A DNA stretch of 64,000 bases from positions 1-64,000 of the forward strand of contig DIXM01000017.1 of NCBI GenBank assembly GCA_002436025.1, read 5' to 3'. Under the pieces are notes generated by a model. It had not been told where the DNA came from and ran no database searches. It saw only the letters and a program-made list of their open reading frames with translations. This document shows, one piece after another, positions 35,428 to 43,486 of this stretch. Every line of letters starts with the position of its first letter. The stretch's first letter is position 1. This DNA is from a candidate division Hyd24-12 bacterium UBA6080. GTDB lineage: Bacteria > Fermentibacterota > Fermentibacteria > Fermentibacterales > JCC-6. Both the position numbers and the translations under genes were made by a program.

Positions 35428-36525
35428 ATGGATCCCGGCGTGTTCACCGAACACCCGGAAAAGGGCGGCGTGAAAATCGAAGCTGACAAGCGATGTGAAC
35501 CGGACTGCCCTTTCCTGGACGTTATTGCGCCCGGGGGCAGGGACCTGTTCATGGATTTTGCCGGAGGGGTTCCGGCACCGGGCCGGGGGGCGCACCCTCC
35601 CGTGAACTTTCACGGAATGGCGGCAGCGTCAAGTGGTGCATTCCATAACGATGTTTCGACGGTTTCACCTGACGGACGGGCCGTTCTGGTCCTGATGACC
35701 GGCCGGGCGGACAGGGCGCTGGCTGCCGCGAGTGCCCTGAAGGCGGCGGGACACCCTGTGCTGGCCACGTGGAAGGAATGCGGCCGGCATCAGATCCGTG
35801 GCTTCTTTCGGAAACCCGGTAACGAGAATGCGTTCAGCCTCCTCAGGGGTTTCGTAACCGCGTGGATCGCCTCATCCCCCGCTGCGCTGGAAACCCTGAG
35901 GACCAGGGTGAACGACGCTCCCGTTTTCGAGCTCCCCACCCCCTACCCGGTGGACCTTCCGGAGTGGCGCTTCGGCACAGCCGAACCTTCTTCGCACGGG
36001 GGGTTGTTCATTGGTACGCGGGAATGGAGAGTGCCTTCAAGGCGTCATGGTTCTTCCATGAAGATCGCGGCTCGCCTCGTACGTGAGCTGCCGGGACTTG
36101 CAGTTACCGTTGTGAACGCTTCGGGAACGGGAGGACTGCTGCGAACGGTTGGCATCATGGGATTGAACCCGTCGGTCAGTCTGCTTCGTCCCATGCCCTA
36201 CCACGATTACCTGCTCCGCATGTCCCAGAGCCGTGTCGTGCTTCAGAGGGACGAAAGCGGAGTTCCGGGCCAGGTCGCGGGTGATGCCCTTCTGGCCGGG
36301 GTGCCCTGCCTGGGAGGCAACGGAATGATAGACGGGCTGGCGTTCCCGCACATGCCCGGAGCCGATGCGGATGACGACGAGGTGGCGACCAGGGCTCTCA
36401 GGTTGTTGACTGATGATACCTGCTGGAAGGCTGCTGTGGCGGTGTCACGGGAGAATGGAATGGCCCGGGCCTCCTGCAGTGCTTTCAGAAAGCTCTGGTC
36501 GGAGGCCCGGCGCGCAATCAGATAA
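35428..36525 (+). CDS. glycosyltransferase-like protein
   Basis: The C-terminal half resembles the second Rossmann domain of GT-B glycosyltransferases: LAVTVVNASGTGG, then LLRPMPYHDYLLRMSQSRVVLQRDESGVPGQVAGDALLAGVPCLGG, where a donor-binding loop is expected. The N-terminal half is atypical, and the start is uncertain because the first 60 residues lack a ribosome site and look poorly conserved; a start near 35617 (MAAASSG) or 35695 (MTGRAD) is possible. Acceptor and donor unknown. Confidence 0.55.
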   Translation: MDPGVFTEHPEKGGVKIEADKRCEPDCPFLDVIAPGGRDLFMDFAGGVPAPGRGAHPPVNFHGMAAASSGAFHNDVSTVSPDGRAVLVLMTGRADRALAAASALKAAGHPVLATWKECGRHQIRGFFRKPGNENAFSLLRGFVTAWIASSPAALETLRTRVNDAPVFELPTPYPVDLPEWRFGTAEPSSHGGLFIGTREWRVPSRRHGSSMKIAARLVRELPGLAVTVVNASGTGGLLRTVGIMGLNPSVSLLRPMPYHDYLLRMSQSRVVLQRDESGVPGQVAGDALLAGVPCLGGNGMIDGLAFPHMPGADADDDEVATRALRLLTDDTCWKAAVAVSRENGMARASCSAFRKLWSEARRAIR

Positions 36526-36529
36526 AAGG

Positions 36530-37303
36530 CTACGGGGTCCTGTCGATGGTGATGGCACTTCTCAAGTTCTCGAGCTTCCTGGACTTTGAGCCAATACCCC
36601 ACACAAGCATGCGAAGGGGTTCCTTGCGTGCGTCGTGGAACCTGATGATGATGCTGCCGAAGCCGAGAAGCCGCTCGAGAAGGTCGCTTGTGTCAACGAG
36701 GGTGTCGAACTCCTCACGGCCTATCTGCTCGCCGCTCTCGGTCGGACCCCGCTGAAGATTGACGAAGTTCGGCGTGAACGCGGCGTAGTAGAAGAGCCCC
36801 TTCACCCATGAAGTCCCGATGGCCAGAAGGAAGATCAGGGAGATGAGAAGGTAGGCAACTCCCCCCATCTCGGCGCTGATGCCCCCAAGGAAATTCCAGA
36901 AGGCGTCGAGCCAGTTCAGATAGCTCAGCCAGAGGGCGATCCCCGCGATGGACACGACCGTGAGCATGACTTCCTTTATTCCGGCTTCGTACTCTTCGAC
37001 CACGAAGTTGAGAAGGAAGAACGCAAGCCAGATGGCTCCGAGCGTCCCGGGATCCACGGCGCCAAGCGCGGAGAGCACGAAAAAGAGAAGCGAAAGCACC
37101 ACGGTGGGGAAGTAGATGATCTTCCCGGTCCAGCCGAAGATGACCAGCCAGTTATTGATGTCTGGGTCGGCGTCGAGCTGTTTTATCATCTTAAACCTTG
37201 TTCTGACCGTCTTGCGCATCAGCATCAGCGCCCCGAAGCCGATGAGCAGAAGCACAAAGGGCGCGACAAAGACAATCACCTGGGTTGTGGTCCAGTCTGA
37301 CAT
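36530..37303 (-). CDS. multi-pass membrane protein of unknown function
   Basis: A 257-residue protein with about five membrane segments (residues 9-29, 62-82, 88-103, 112-129, 147-167) and a soluble C-terminal tail of about 80 residues (GREEFDTLVDTSDLLERLLGFGSIIIRFHDARKEPLRM). The tail looks like a bPH or RNA-binding-like alpha/beta unit, which is a guess. Start ATG 37303 has GGGGAGGGGG. It converges with the glycosyltransferase-like gene, 4 bp apart. Confidence 0.6.
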   Translation of the reverse strand: MSDWTTTQVIVFVAPFVLLLIGFGALMLMRKTVRTRFKMIKQLDADPDINNWLVIFGWTGKIIYFPTVVLSLLFFVLSALGAVDPGTLGAIWLAFFLLNFVVEEYEAGIKEVMLTVVSIAGIALWLSYLNWLDAFWNFLGGISAEMGGVAYLLISLIFLLAIGTSWVKGLFYYAAFTPNFVNLQRGPTESGEQIGREEFDTLVDTSDLLERLLGFGSIIIRFHDARKEPLRMLVWGIGSKSRKLENLRSAITIDRTP

Positions 37304-37407
37304 AACCCCTCCCCCGTTCCAGATTCATGAGCTGTGAGACAGTGCATCCCCGAATGCACATAAAGATCAGACTGCATTATAACGAAAGGCGGAGAGTTGT
37401 GATCGGG

Positions 37408-38526
37408 TCAGTAGTGGCTCCAGTCCGGCGGGCCGCTTTCCTGCACCGCGCTCCACGCGGCTTCCTGCAGGATGAGCCGCTCGCTTTCCGTCATTGTGGG
37501 GTCGTTGCTGTAGAGAATGCCTTCGGGACTCTCACCGGTCACGGCGGAGTACATGGTGCATGCCGTAAGGTATGTCCCCCGAAGGCTCGGGTGGCTGCCG
37601 TCGGCATCGTAAAGCTCAATCTCAGGGTGCGCGACCCTCACCGCCTCCCAGGCCAGCCCGACGGGTGCGACCATCCCGTCAGTCAGGGCTCCCGAGTGGA
37701 AGTAGGCCTGTGAAAGCGGCACGATCATTGGCGGGTCGTTCTTCCGGGCCCAAGTCATGAAGAAGCCCGGGGACCCGCCCGAGTTCTCCACGGCCTGTCC
37801 CAGGAGTTCGGCAAAAACGTACATCAACTCGGGATCGGTGACGGGCCTGGTGCTCTGCTCCTGCATGACGACAAGGTCCCACCCTCCCCGGGATATTGCG
37901 CCCATTGTGATTGGATTGCCGTAGTGGTCCTCGAGTGTGTAACCGCCGAAGGCAATGGCTTCGCAGTGTACATCAGCCCCGGGGTCTGCCGAGAGGACAA
38001 GTTCGGTGAAAATGCTGTCGAGCCCGCCGTTGGCGAACGTGTAGCTGTTGCCCACGAAAAGGATGGAGCATGGCGGGGCGGGAGCGTCGGCACCGCCCCA
38101 CGAAGACTCGAGCAGGAACCTGTCCTCAGAACTTTCAAACCGCACCCTGATGTCGACAAGGGTCGTGTCGCCTGTGCCCGACCAGCCCTGGACTGACCCA
38201 CCGGCAAGTGCCGAATCGGAACCGAACAATGTGAAGAGAAGCTCTATGTTGCCCTCGGGAACCCCTGACAGAAGGGCTTCGGTGCAGTCGGAAAGCACCG
38301 GCAAAAGCAGTGAGAGCGTGTCACCCCCGGAAACTGCCCGGTAAAGGCAGGAATCGGCAGTGTAACCCAAAGCAGGAACGGAACGTGTATCGAGGACGCA
38401 CAGTAGCGACGAGGAGCCGGATTGGTCGGCGGGGTTGTCGCAGCCCGCGGCAAACAGGCAGGACAGCAATACCACCGGGGCAAAGGCCAGCTGAACAGGG
38501 TGCGGTCGTGCTCTCTTTTTACCCAT
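37408..38526 (-). CDS. SGNH-hydrolase-like lipoprotein (DUF4886 type)
   Basis: Lipobox LFAAGC followed by a beta-rich N-terminal domain. An SGNH-type domain comes next, with block I SILFVGNSYTFANGG (the nucleophile is the Ser of GNS), a later Gly-rich AFGGYTLEDHYG, VVMQEQSTRP and the C-terminal D-x-x-H in YDADGSHPSLRGTYL. This fits esterases or acetylhydrolases that act on surface polysaccharides. ATG 38526 (MGKKRARPH) gives a normal signal peptide; 38541 is also possible. Confidence 0.75.
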   Translation of the reverse strand: MGKKRARPHPVQLAFAPVVLLSCLFAAGCDNPADQSGSSSLLCVLDTRSVPALGYTADSCLYRAVSGGDTLSLLLPVLSDCTEALLSGVPEGNIELLFTLFGSDSALAGGSVQGWSGTGDTTLVDIRVRFESSEDRFLLESSWGGADAPAPPCSILFVGNSYTFANGGLDSIFTELVLSADPGADVHCEAIAFGGYTLEDHYGNPITMGAISRGGWDLVVMQEQSTRPVTDPELMYVFAELLGQAVENSGGSPGFFMTWARKNDPPMIVPLSQAYFHSGALTDGMVAPVGLAWEAVRVAHPEIELYDADGSHPSLRGTYLTACTMYSAVTGESPEGILYSNDPTMTESERLILQEAAWSAVQESGPPDWSHY

Positions 38527-38616
38527 GCGGTGAACATACATCCGCTTCTGTTACCGGTGGAAGCTGGTTTCACAACACGGGAGAGGTTAGTTTCGCGCTC
38601 GGAGAAGGGAGAGAAC

Positions 38617-39054
38617 ATGGCAGTACATTTCAAGGATATCAACGGCGGGAACCTGGATCAGTGCGTTGATCTGAAGGTTCGCGAGGACCAGCCCTTCGTG
38701 GCCCCCAACGTTTACTCCATAGCCCAGGCGGGTGTGGAACCGGGCTGGGTCACAAAGGCGATACACTCCGATGAGACAATGGTTGGCTTCGCGATGTACA
38801 CGATCGATGAGAAGCTGTCCGAGCTTTACCTGTGCAGGTTCATGATCGACAAAAGCCACCAGGGAAAGGGCTACGGACTTGCCGCGCTCGAGCTTCTGAA
38901 GGAGATCGCCCTCGCCGAGCCGGGCGTCACCCGAATGAGGCTGAGCACGTCGCCGGATAACCTCAACGGGATAAGGATATACGAGAGGTTCGGTTTCGTG
39001 GACACGGGCGAGATAGAGGACGGCGAAGAGGTGTTCGTTCTGGAACTCAGCTGA
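38617..39054 (+). CDS. GNAT-family acetyltransferase
   Basis: A 145-residue protein with the acetyl-CoA loop LCRFMIDKSHQGKGYGLAAL and the C-terminal LNGIRIYERFGFVDTGE motif, close in layout to spermidine/diamine acetyltransferases (MAVHFKDING at the N-terminus). ATG 38617 follows GGAGAAGGGAGAG. The longer open frame upstream overlaps the divergent SGNH gene and is rejected. Polyamine acetylation is a reasonable guess, not proven. Confidence 0.85.
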   Translation: MAVHFKDINGGNLDQCVDLKVREDQPFVAPNVYSIAQAGVEPGWVTKAIHSDETMVGFAMYTIDEKLSELYLCRFMIDKSHQGKGYGLAALELLKEIALAEPGVTRMRLSTSPDNLNGIRIYERFGFVDTGEIEDGEEVFVLELS

Positions 39055-39257
39055 AGAGGGCCGTCACCGTTTTCATCGGCAGGAAAAGCCGTACTTCAGG
39101 CAGGACTTTATGGTACGAACCGGCATCCTTCCCGGGCATGCCCGACCAAAGTATGATTCAAGAGGCATCCAAAGATTCTGCGGTACGGATTGCAGGCATT
39201 TAGCATAGTTTGAAGGATGCTTGAACAAGTGCGAGTATTACGTAAGGAGATCGTCTC

Positions 39258-39479
39258 ATGATCGCGTTGACCCGGACGAATGTGTTGAGTCTGAGCATAC
39301 CTGAACGCATTCAGCTCGTCACTGACATCTGGGACACCATTGCCGAGGTTCCGGAGGAAGTTGATCTGAGCGAAGAACAGAAAGCCGAGCTTGACCGTCG
39401 GCTGGAAGCGTACAACCGCAATCCTTCGGAAGGTTCCCCCTGGAGCCTGGTGAAAGAGCGGATCAGGAAGGGCCATTGA
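39258..39479 (+). CDS. addiction-module antitoxin (PF09720-type), orphan
   Basis: A 73-residue protein with the typical pattern LSIPERIQLVTDIWDTIAE, then EEQKAELDRRLEAYNRNP and SPWSLVKERI. It belongs to the putative addiction module component family that pairs with ParE/RelE toxins. Start ATG 39258 has AAGGAGA. The expected toxin gene directly downstream survives only as a C-terminal stump, so this antitoxin is orphaned. Confidence 0.9.
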   Translation: MIALTRTNVLSLSIPERIQLVTDIWDTIAEVPEEVDLSEEQKAELDRRLEAYNRNPSEGSPWSLVKERIRKGH

Positions 39480-39486
39480 GTTATGA

Positions 39487-39600
39487 TGTCTTGTGCGTCC
39501 CGAAGATGACGAACGGATCGTAGTTCTCTCGGTGTTTCATGCCAGACGTGACCCTGCCCACTGGCAGGAAAGGATCTCTCCAGAGCCGTTACACAAGTAA
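39487..39600 (+). pseudogene. RelE/ParE-type toxin remnant (C-terminal stump)
   Basis: Seven bases after the antitoxin stop, an open frame without a start codon reads RPEDDERIVVLSVFHARRDPAHW, ending at a TAA at 39598. This is the usual end of RelE/ParE-superfamily toxins. About the first 60 codons are missing, so the toxin cannot be made. Most likely an internal deletion removed the 5' part. Confidence 0.8.
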
Positions 39601-39624
39601 CAGGATTAGAAAAGGAAGAAAAGA

Positions 39625-40329
39625 ATGACTCTCAACCGTTTTCGATCCGGAAGCTTTTTCATCGCATGTCTTTTGCTCTCGGCAGGATCGTATGCGCAAA
39701 GCACTGAGATAGTGCTGGATGACCCGGGCAACCTGGTGGACTTCAGGGGCCAGGAGGGCCAGACCTACTACTTCAGTGTTACCGGCAGCACGCAGGGAAG
39801 CATCTGGGGAACCGACGTCTACACCGATGACTCGTCCCTTGCTACCGCAGCCGTTCATGCCGGCGTTCTCCTTGAGGGTCAGACCGGCGTGGTGAAGGTC
39901 ACCATTATCACCGGTCTGAGCAGCTACGACGGATCCACCCAAAACGGCGTGACCTCGATGGATTACGGCGACTGGTACGGAAGTTACAAGGTCGAGGGAG
40001 TAACGAAGACAGATCAGACATCCATTACGGTATCAGCCTTCCCCGATCCGGGCAACCTCACAGCTTACAGGGGTCAGGACATCTCGCCCATGCTTTTCCA
40101 GGTCACGGGCAGCACCCAGGGAAGCGTATGGGGAACCGACGTCTACACCGATGACTCGTCCCTCGCCACTGCAGCGGTTCATGCAGGCGTTCTTGCTGAG
40201 GGCGAGAACGGCGTTGTCATCGTGACTATCCTTCCGGGCCGCTCCGGTTACACCGGCTCGACCCGCAACGGGGTCACGACCTACGACTACGGGAGCTGGC
40301 ACGGCAGCTACTCGGTTGGCGAGCCCTGA
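39625..40329 (+). CDS. secreted protein with two LCCL domains
   Basis: Signal peptide ending SYAQS, then two tandem LCCL domains (about residues 33-125 and 140-231), each with GS-W-GTDVYTDDSSLATAAVHAGVL and the Y-x-GST-NGV-S/T-x-DYG-W end. LCCL domains occur in secreted animal and bacterial proteins and bind lipids or other ligands. The pairs of cysteines found in animal LCCL domains are absent here. The two copies are highly alike, suggesting recent internal duplication. Start ATG 39625 after GGAAGAAAAG. Confidence 0.8.
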   Translation: MTLNRFRSGSFFIACLLLSAGSYAQSTEIVLDDPGNLVDFRGQEGQTYYFSVTGSTQGSIWGTDVYTDDSSLATAAVHAGVLLEGQTGVVKVTIITGLSSYDGSTQNGVTSMDYGDWYGSYKVEGVTKTDQTSITVSAFPDPGNLTAYRGQDISPMLFQVTGSTQGSVWGTDVYTDDSSLATAAVHAGVLAEGENGVVIVTILPGRSGYTGSTRNGVTTYDYGSWHGSYSVGEP

Positions 40330-40340
40330 ACAAGGGGCTT

Positions 40341-40769
40341 TTGATACCGGCATCCGCAGGGCTCCTGCTCTGCGGGTGCCTGAACTTCGGGGAGGATGTT
40401 CTCACATCCGAACCCACTCCCGAACAGGTCGAGTACTGCAGAACAACCCTTCACATCCCGGATGAGCTTGAGATCGAACCTTTGGGCCTGAAGATACTGG
40501 GATCGGGCATCGACACGGCGGTCTGGTTCGTATTCAGGACTCCCGAGACTGACCGCGCACTGTTCTTCGAACCCGGCGTGGCTCCCCCCGACTCCCTCCA
40601 CGAGAGGGTCACCCTTCCATGGGATGAATCCATGCCCCAGTGGTGGAACACCCGCGACAGGACCTTCGTGGGCTGGACGGCTGAGCTGCCCGCCGCGAAG
40701 TGGATGACGGTGGGTTTCCAGCCAACTTCCGACGGCACGCTGTGTTACGTTTTCTGGCACGAGACATGA
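40341..40769 (+). CDS. small lipoprotein of unknown function
   Basis: Starts at TTG 40341 behind AAGGGG, with a short signal peptide ending LLLCGCLNF (lipobox). The mature domain of about 125 residues has a tryptophan-rich centre (ESMPQWWNTRDRTFVGWTAEL). It follows the LCCL gene by 11 bp and probably belongs to its transcription unit. Confidence 0.65.
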   Translation: MIPASAGLLLCGCLNFGEDVLTSEPTPEQVEYCRTTLHIPDELEIEPLGLKILGSGIDTAVWFVFRTPETDRALFFEPGVAPPDSLHERVTLPWDESMPQWWNTRDRTFVGWTAELPAAKWMTVGFQPTSDGTLCYVFWHET

Positions 40770-40785
40770 ACTGGAAGGCGGCGTC

Positions 40786-41250
40786 ATGACAAAGTGGAAA
40801 TGGATCCTGCCCGTCCTTTGCTGCGTTCTTCCGTTACAGGCAAGCCAGGTCTTCCAAATGAGCCTGGACGAGGTTATGGGATTCACCGATGCGGTGTTCG
40901 TGGCCAGGGTGGAAAGTGTCGTGCACACACCTTTTGAATACCATGCAAGGGCGGACTTCAGACTGATCGTGACAGAGGTTCTGCTTGGCCCCGATTCACT
41001 CGCCGGCACCAGCCTTGACGCTTTCTACACCATGGACCTTCCAAGCGTCTACGTTGATTCCGACGGCACCGAGATATGGGAATCACCCATAGTTTTCGGT
41101 TCAGGAATTGAGATGAGCGTCAGCGCCGGAGACACGGTGGTAGCCCTGGCCGGACGGCCGGTGAGCGATCAACCCGTGAACATTGTAAGGCTCGAGCACG
41201 CTGACAGTCTTTTGAGCATGAGGGACAGGCTCAGCCCCGATATTCAGTAA
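40786..41250 (+). CDS. exported protein of unknown function
   Basis: Signal peptide MTKWKWILPVLCCVLPLQAS, then a 134-residue beta-rich domain. The pattern VFVARVESVVHTPF...FRLIVTEVLLGPDSLAG...MSVSAGDTVVALAG resembles OB-fold or TIMP/NTR-like exported domains. It follows the small lipoprotein gene by 16 bp. No firm family. Confidence 0.6.
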   Translation: MTKWKWILPVLCCVLPLQASQVFQMSLDEVMGFTDAVFVARVESVVHTPFEYHARADFRLIVTEVLLGPDSLAGTSLDAFYTMDLPSVYVDSDGTEIWESPIVFGSGIEMSVSAGDTVVALAGRPVSDQPVNIVRLEHADSLLSMRDRLSPDIQ

Positions 41251-41263
41251 GCCGGCCCCTGCC

Positions 41264-42016
41264 TCATGCCCGGCCCAGGAATCTCAGAAGGCCGTCGAGG
41301 ATGGTAAGGGGATGGGGCGGGCAGCCCGGTATGTAAAGGTCGACGGGCAGAAGGCTGTCGACCCCGCTGCATGTCTCCGGAACATCACGGTAAAGACCAC
41401 CCGATATGGCGCATGCACCTGCGGCAATGACTATCCTGGGCTCGGGGACGGCTTCGAAGGTCCGTAACAGGGGTTCGCGCATGTTCACCGTGACGGGTCC
41501 CGTAACGAACACCCCGTCAGCGTGCCTCGGAGATGCAACGAACTGTATCCCGAACCTGCCGAGGTCCCAGCCCACGGTTGAAAGCACGTTGGTATCGGCC
41601 TCGCACGCGTTGCACCCGCCGGCGCAGACCTCCCTGAGCTTCAGTGAACGCTTGAAAAGCCTTGCGGAGTCTGAGAATGCTTCAGGTACTTCAGTGTCCC
41701 CCACCCCCACCACGAGGTCTTCCCTTCTGCGTGCTGCAAGCCGGTGCTCACGGGTCAGGGTGATCGCCTTTTGGGGACACACTGCGACGCACTCTCCGCA
41801 GAAGACGCACCTGCCCGTATCGATGCGGACGGTTCCGTCGGGGCCGGGAAGAACAGCTCCCGTGGGGCATGCAGAAACACACAGGCCGCACCCGCTGCAG
41901 TCGCTGCTTATCACAGGCCTTCCCGAAAACCTTGCGGGAAGCTCGGGGGCTGGCCCGGACGGATACCTCATGGTCCGGTACTTCTGGTTGAACCTGGCCC
42001 TTATTATTCGGAACAT
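41264..42016 (-). CDS. hyfI: hydrogenase-4/Ehr complex small subunit fused to a 2x[4Fe-4S] ferredoxin
   Basis: Residues 35-85 hold two [4Fe-4S] motifs (CSGCGLCVSAC at 40-50; CVFCGECVAVC at 70-80), equivalent to HyfH/HycF/NuoI. Residues 125-250 are the NuoB/HycG-like small subunit with the proximal-cluster ligands C135, C138 (CNAC), C202 (GAC) and C232 (PGCPPHP). In E. coli these are two proteins; here they are fused in one chain. Last gene of the operon, 12 bp after hyfG, with a GGGGAAGG site. It would pass electrons to the large-subunit site. Confidence 0.85.
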   Translation of the reverse strand: MFRIIRARFNQKYRTMRYPSGPAPELPARFSGRPVISSDCSGCGLCVSACPTGAVLPGPDGTVRIDTGRCVFCGECVAVCPQKAITLTREHRLAARRREDLVVGVGDTEVPEAFSDSARLFKRSLKLREVCAGGCNACEADTNVLSTVGWDLGRFGIQFVASPRHADGVFVTGPVTVNMREPLLRTFEAVPEPRIVIAAGACAISGGLYRDVPETCSGVDSLLPVDLYIPGCPPHPLTILDGLLRFLGRA

Positions 42017-42028
42017 TACGCCTTCCCC

Positions 42029-43486
42029 CTACAGGTCATGCCCGCAGTACGAGAGGTTGAAGCTCTTGTTGCACAGAGGAAAGTCGGACACCTGCTGCCC
42101 CCTGAGGGCGCAGGCGAGCCCGAACCAGTTGTGGAACGAGGGGTCAACGACGCTGGCGCGCCTGATGAAGCCCCGGCTGTCGGTAATGAGAACATGGCAC
42201 GCCTCGCCCCTCCATGTCTCGGTCAGAGACACCGATATCGAATCACACATCGCGGGCCCCGAACGTGCCTGCACCCCACCTCCGGGAAGACCCGAGAGCT
42301 GCTCGAGTATGAAGGCGGCGGAGCGCTGCACTTCCATCCACCTTACTATTGCCCGTGAGAAGACGTCACCGGAATCCCAGACGGACATTGGAATGTGGGA
42401 CATGCGATAGATACCCGAGGGGAAGTCGTGCCTCGCGTCCATCTCGAGGCCCGAAGCCCTGGCCGCGGGTCCCACAAGACCGATCCTCCCCGCCATTTCC
42501 CGGGATACGGTGCCGATGCCCTCGAACCTGGAGAGGACGGAGGGGGTTTCAAGAAGGAGGGAGGCGGCCTCACCCGCATCGCGCAGGGCAGCCCTGAGTC
42601 GGCGGGCCATCTCCAGGGCGGTATCGGTGTCGATATCCATCCCGGTGCCGCCGGGACGGATGAGTCCACGGCCGAACCGGTTGCCGCAGAGCTGCGCGGT
42701 GATGTTGAGAACGTCTCCCCTGATGCGGCCGCAGAACGACATTGTGGGAAGGAAGCCGATGTCCCCCGCGAGGGCTCCGAGGTCGCCTATGTGGTTGGCC
42801 ATGCGCTCAAGCTCGAGGGCCACCCCCCGCAGGACCTGGGCCCTTGCCGGAACATCGGTCTCACAGAGGGCTTCGAGGGCTGAGCAGAAACAGGTCGCAT
42901 GCCCTGCAGTTGCGTCACCGGCTATTGTCTCGGTAACAGCGACCTTCTTCAGGTCGGGAGGTCCTTCCAGGGCGTTCTCAACGCCCCGGTGCTGGTATCC
43001 GAGGGCTATCTCGAGGTGAAAAACGGTCTCACCGTGGCACTGGAACCTGAAATGCCCGGGTTCAATTATCCCCGCATGCACCGGTCCCACCGCAACCTGA
43101 TGAACCTCGGGGCCTTCCACCCGGAAGAAGCCCGTGCCCGCGCCTTCGGGCTCGCGGCGGACAGCCTTCATCCAGGGGTGCCCCTGGAACTCAACGCCAT
43201 CCCTTTCCCGGACCTCCCTTTCAAAGAGATGAACCGAGGGGCATTCAGGCGTAAGGGAAGGCATTGCCCCGTCGGGGATCGTGCTGAAAAGAGCGAGCTG
43301 CCCGCGTGACGGATGGGCAAGCACGGCGAAAAGCCTCTTGCCGTCGGGCATGGGGCATGCAAAGAAGGCTGATACCCTGGCCCCTTCTGCGACCGCTCCA
43401 AGAACCTCCTGCGCGAACCCTTCACGGGAGTACACCGGAACGTCCCGAACGGGAAGGGAACCGCAGTTGGCTGTCACTGCCGTCAT
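42029..43486 (-). CDS. hyfG: hydrogenase-4 large-subunit homologue lacking Ni-Fe ligands (Ehr type)
   Basis: The N-terminal 115 residues are NuoC-like; residues 120-485 are NuoD/HycE-like (GHFRFQCHGETVFHLEIALGYQHRGVE; ELERMANHIGDLG). The first Ni-Fe motif, normally E-R-V-C-G-I-C-G-x-x-H, reads E-T-I-A-G-D-A-T-A-G-H at 186-196, so both cysteines are alanines. The C-terminal DPCxxC is replaced by DFPLCNKSFNLSYCGHD. This is the signature of energy-converting hydrogenase-related complexes, not an H2-evolving enzyme. It overlaps hyfF by 4 bp (ATGA). Confidence 0.85.
   Translation of the reverse strand: MTAVTANCGSLPVRDVPVYSREGFAQEVLGAVAEGARVSAFFACPMPDGKRLFAVLAHPSRGQLALFSTIPDGAMPSLTPECPSVHLFEREVRERDGVEFQGHPWMKAVRREPEGAGTGFFRVEGPEVHQVAVGPVHAGIIEPGHFRFQCHGETVFHLEIALGYQHRGVENALEGPPDLKKVAVTETIAGDATAGHATCFCSALEALCETDVPARAQVLRGVALELERMANHIGDLGALAGDIGFLPTMSFCGRIRGDVLNITAQLCGNRFGRGLIRPGGTGMDIDTDTALEMARRLRAALRDAGEAASLLLETPSVLSRFEGIGTVSREMAGRIGLVGPAARASGLEMDARHDFPSGIYRMSHIPMSVWDSGDVFSRAIVRWMEVQRSAAFILEQLSGLPGGGVQARSGPAMCDSISVSLTETWRGEACHVLITDSRGFIRRASVVDPSFHNWFGLACALRGQQVSDFPLCNKSFNLSYCGHDL

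Noticed and set aside
41264..43486. Active [NiFe] hydrogenase / formate hydrogenlyase
   Set aside because: The large subunit lacks both metal-binding cysteine motifs; only the complex I-like scaffold remains.
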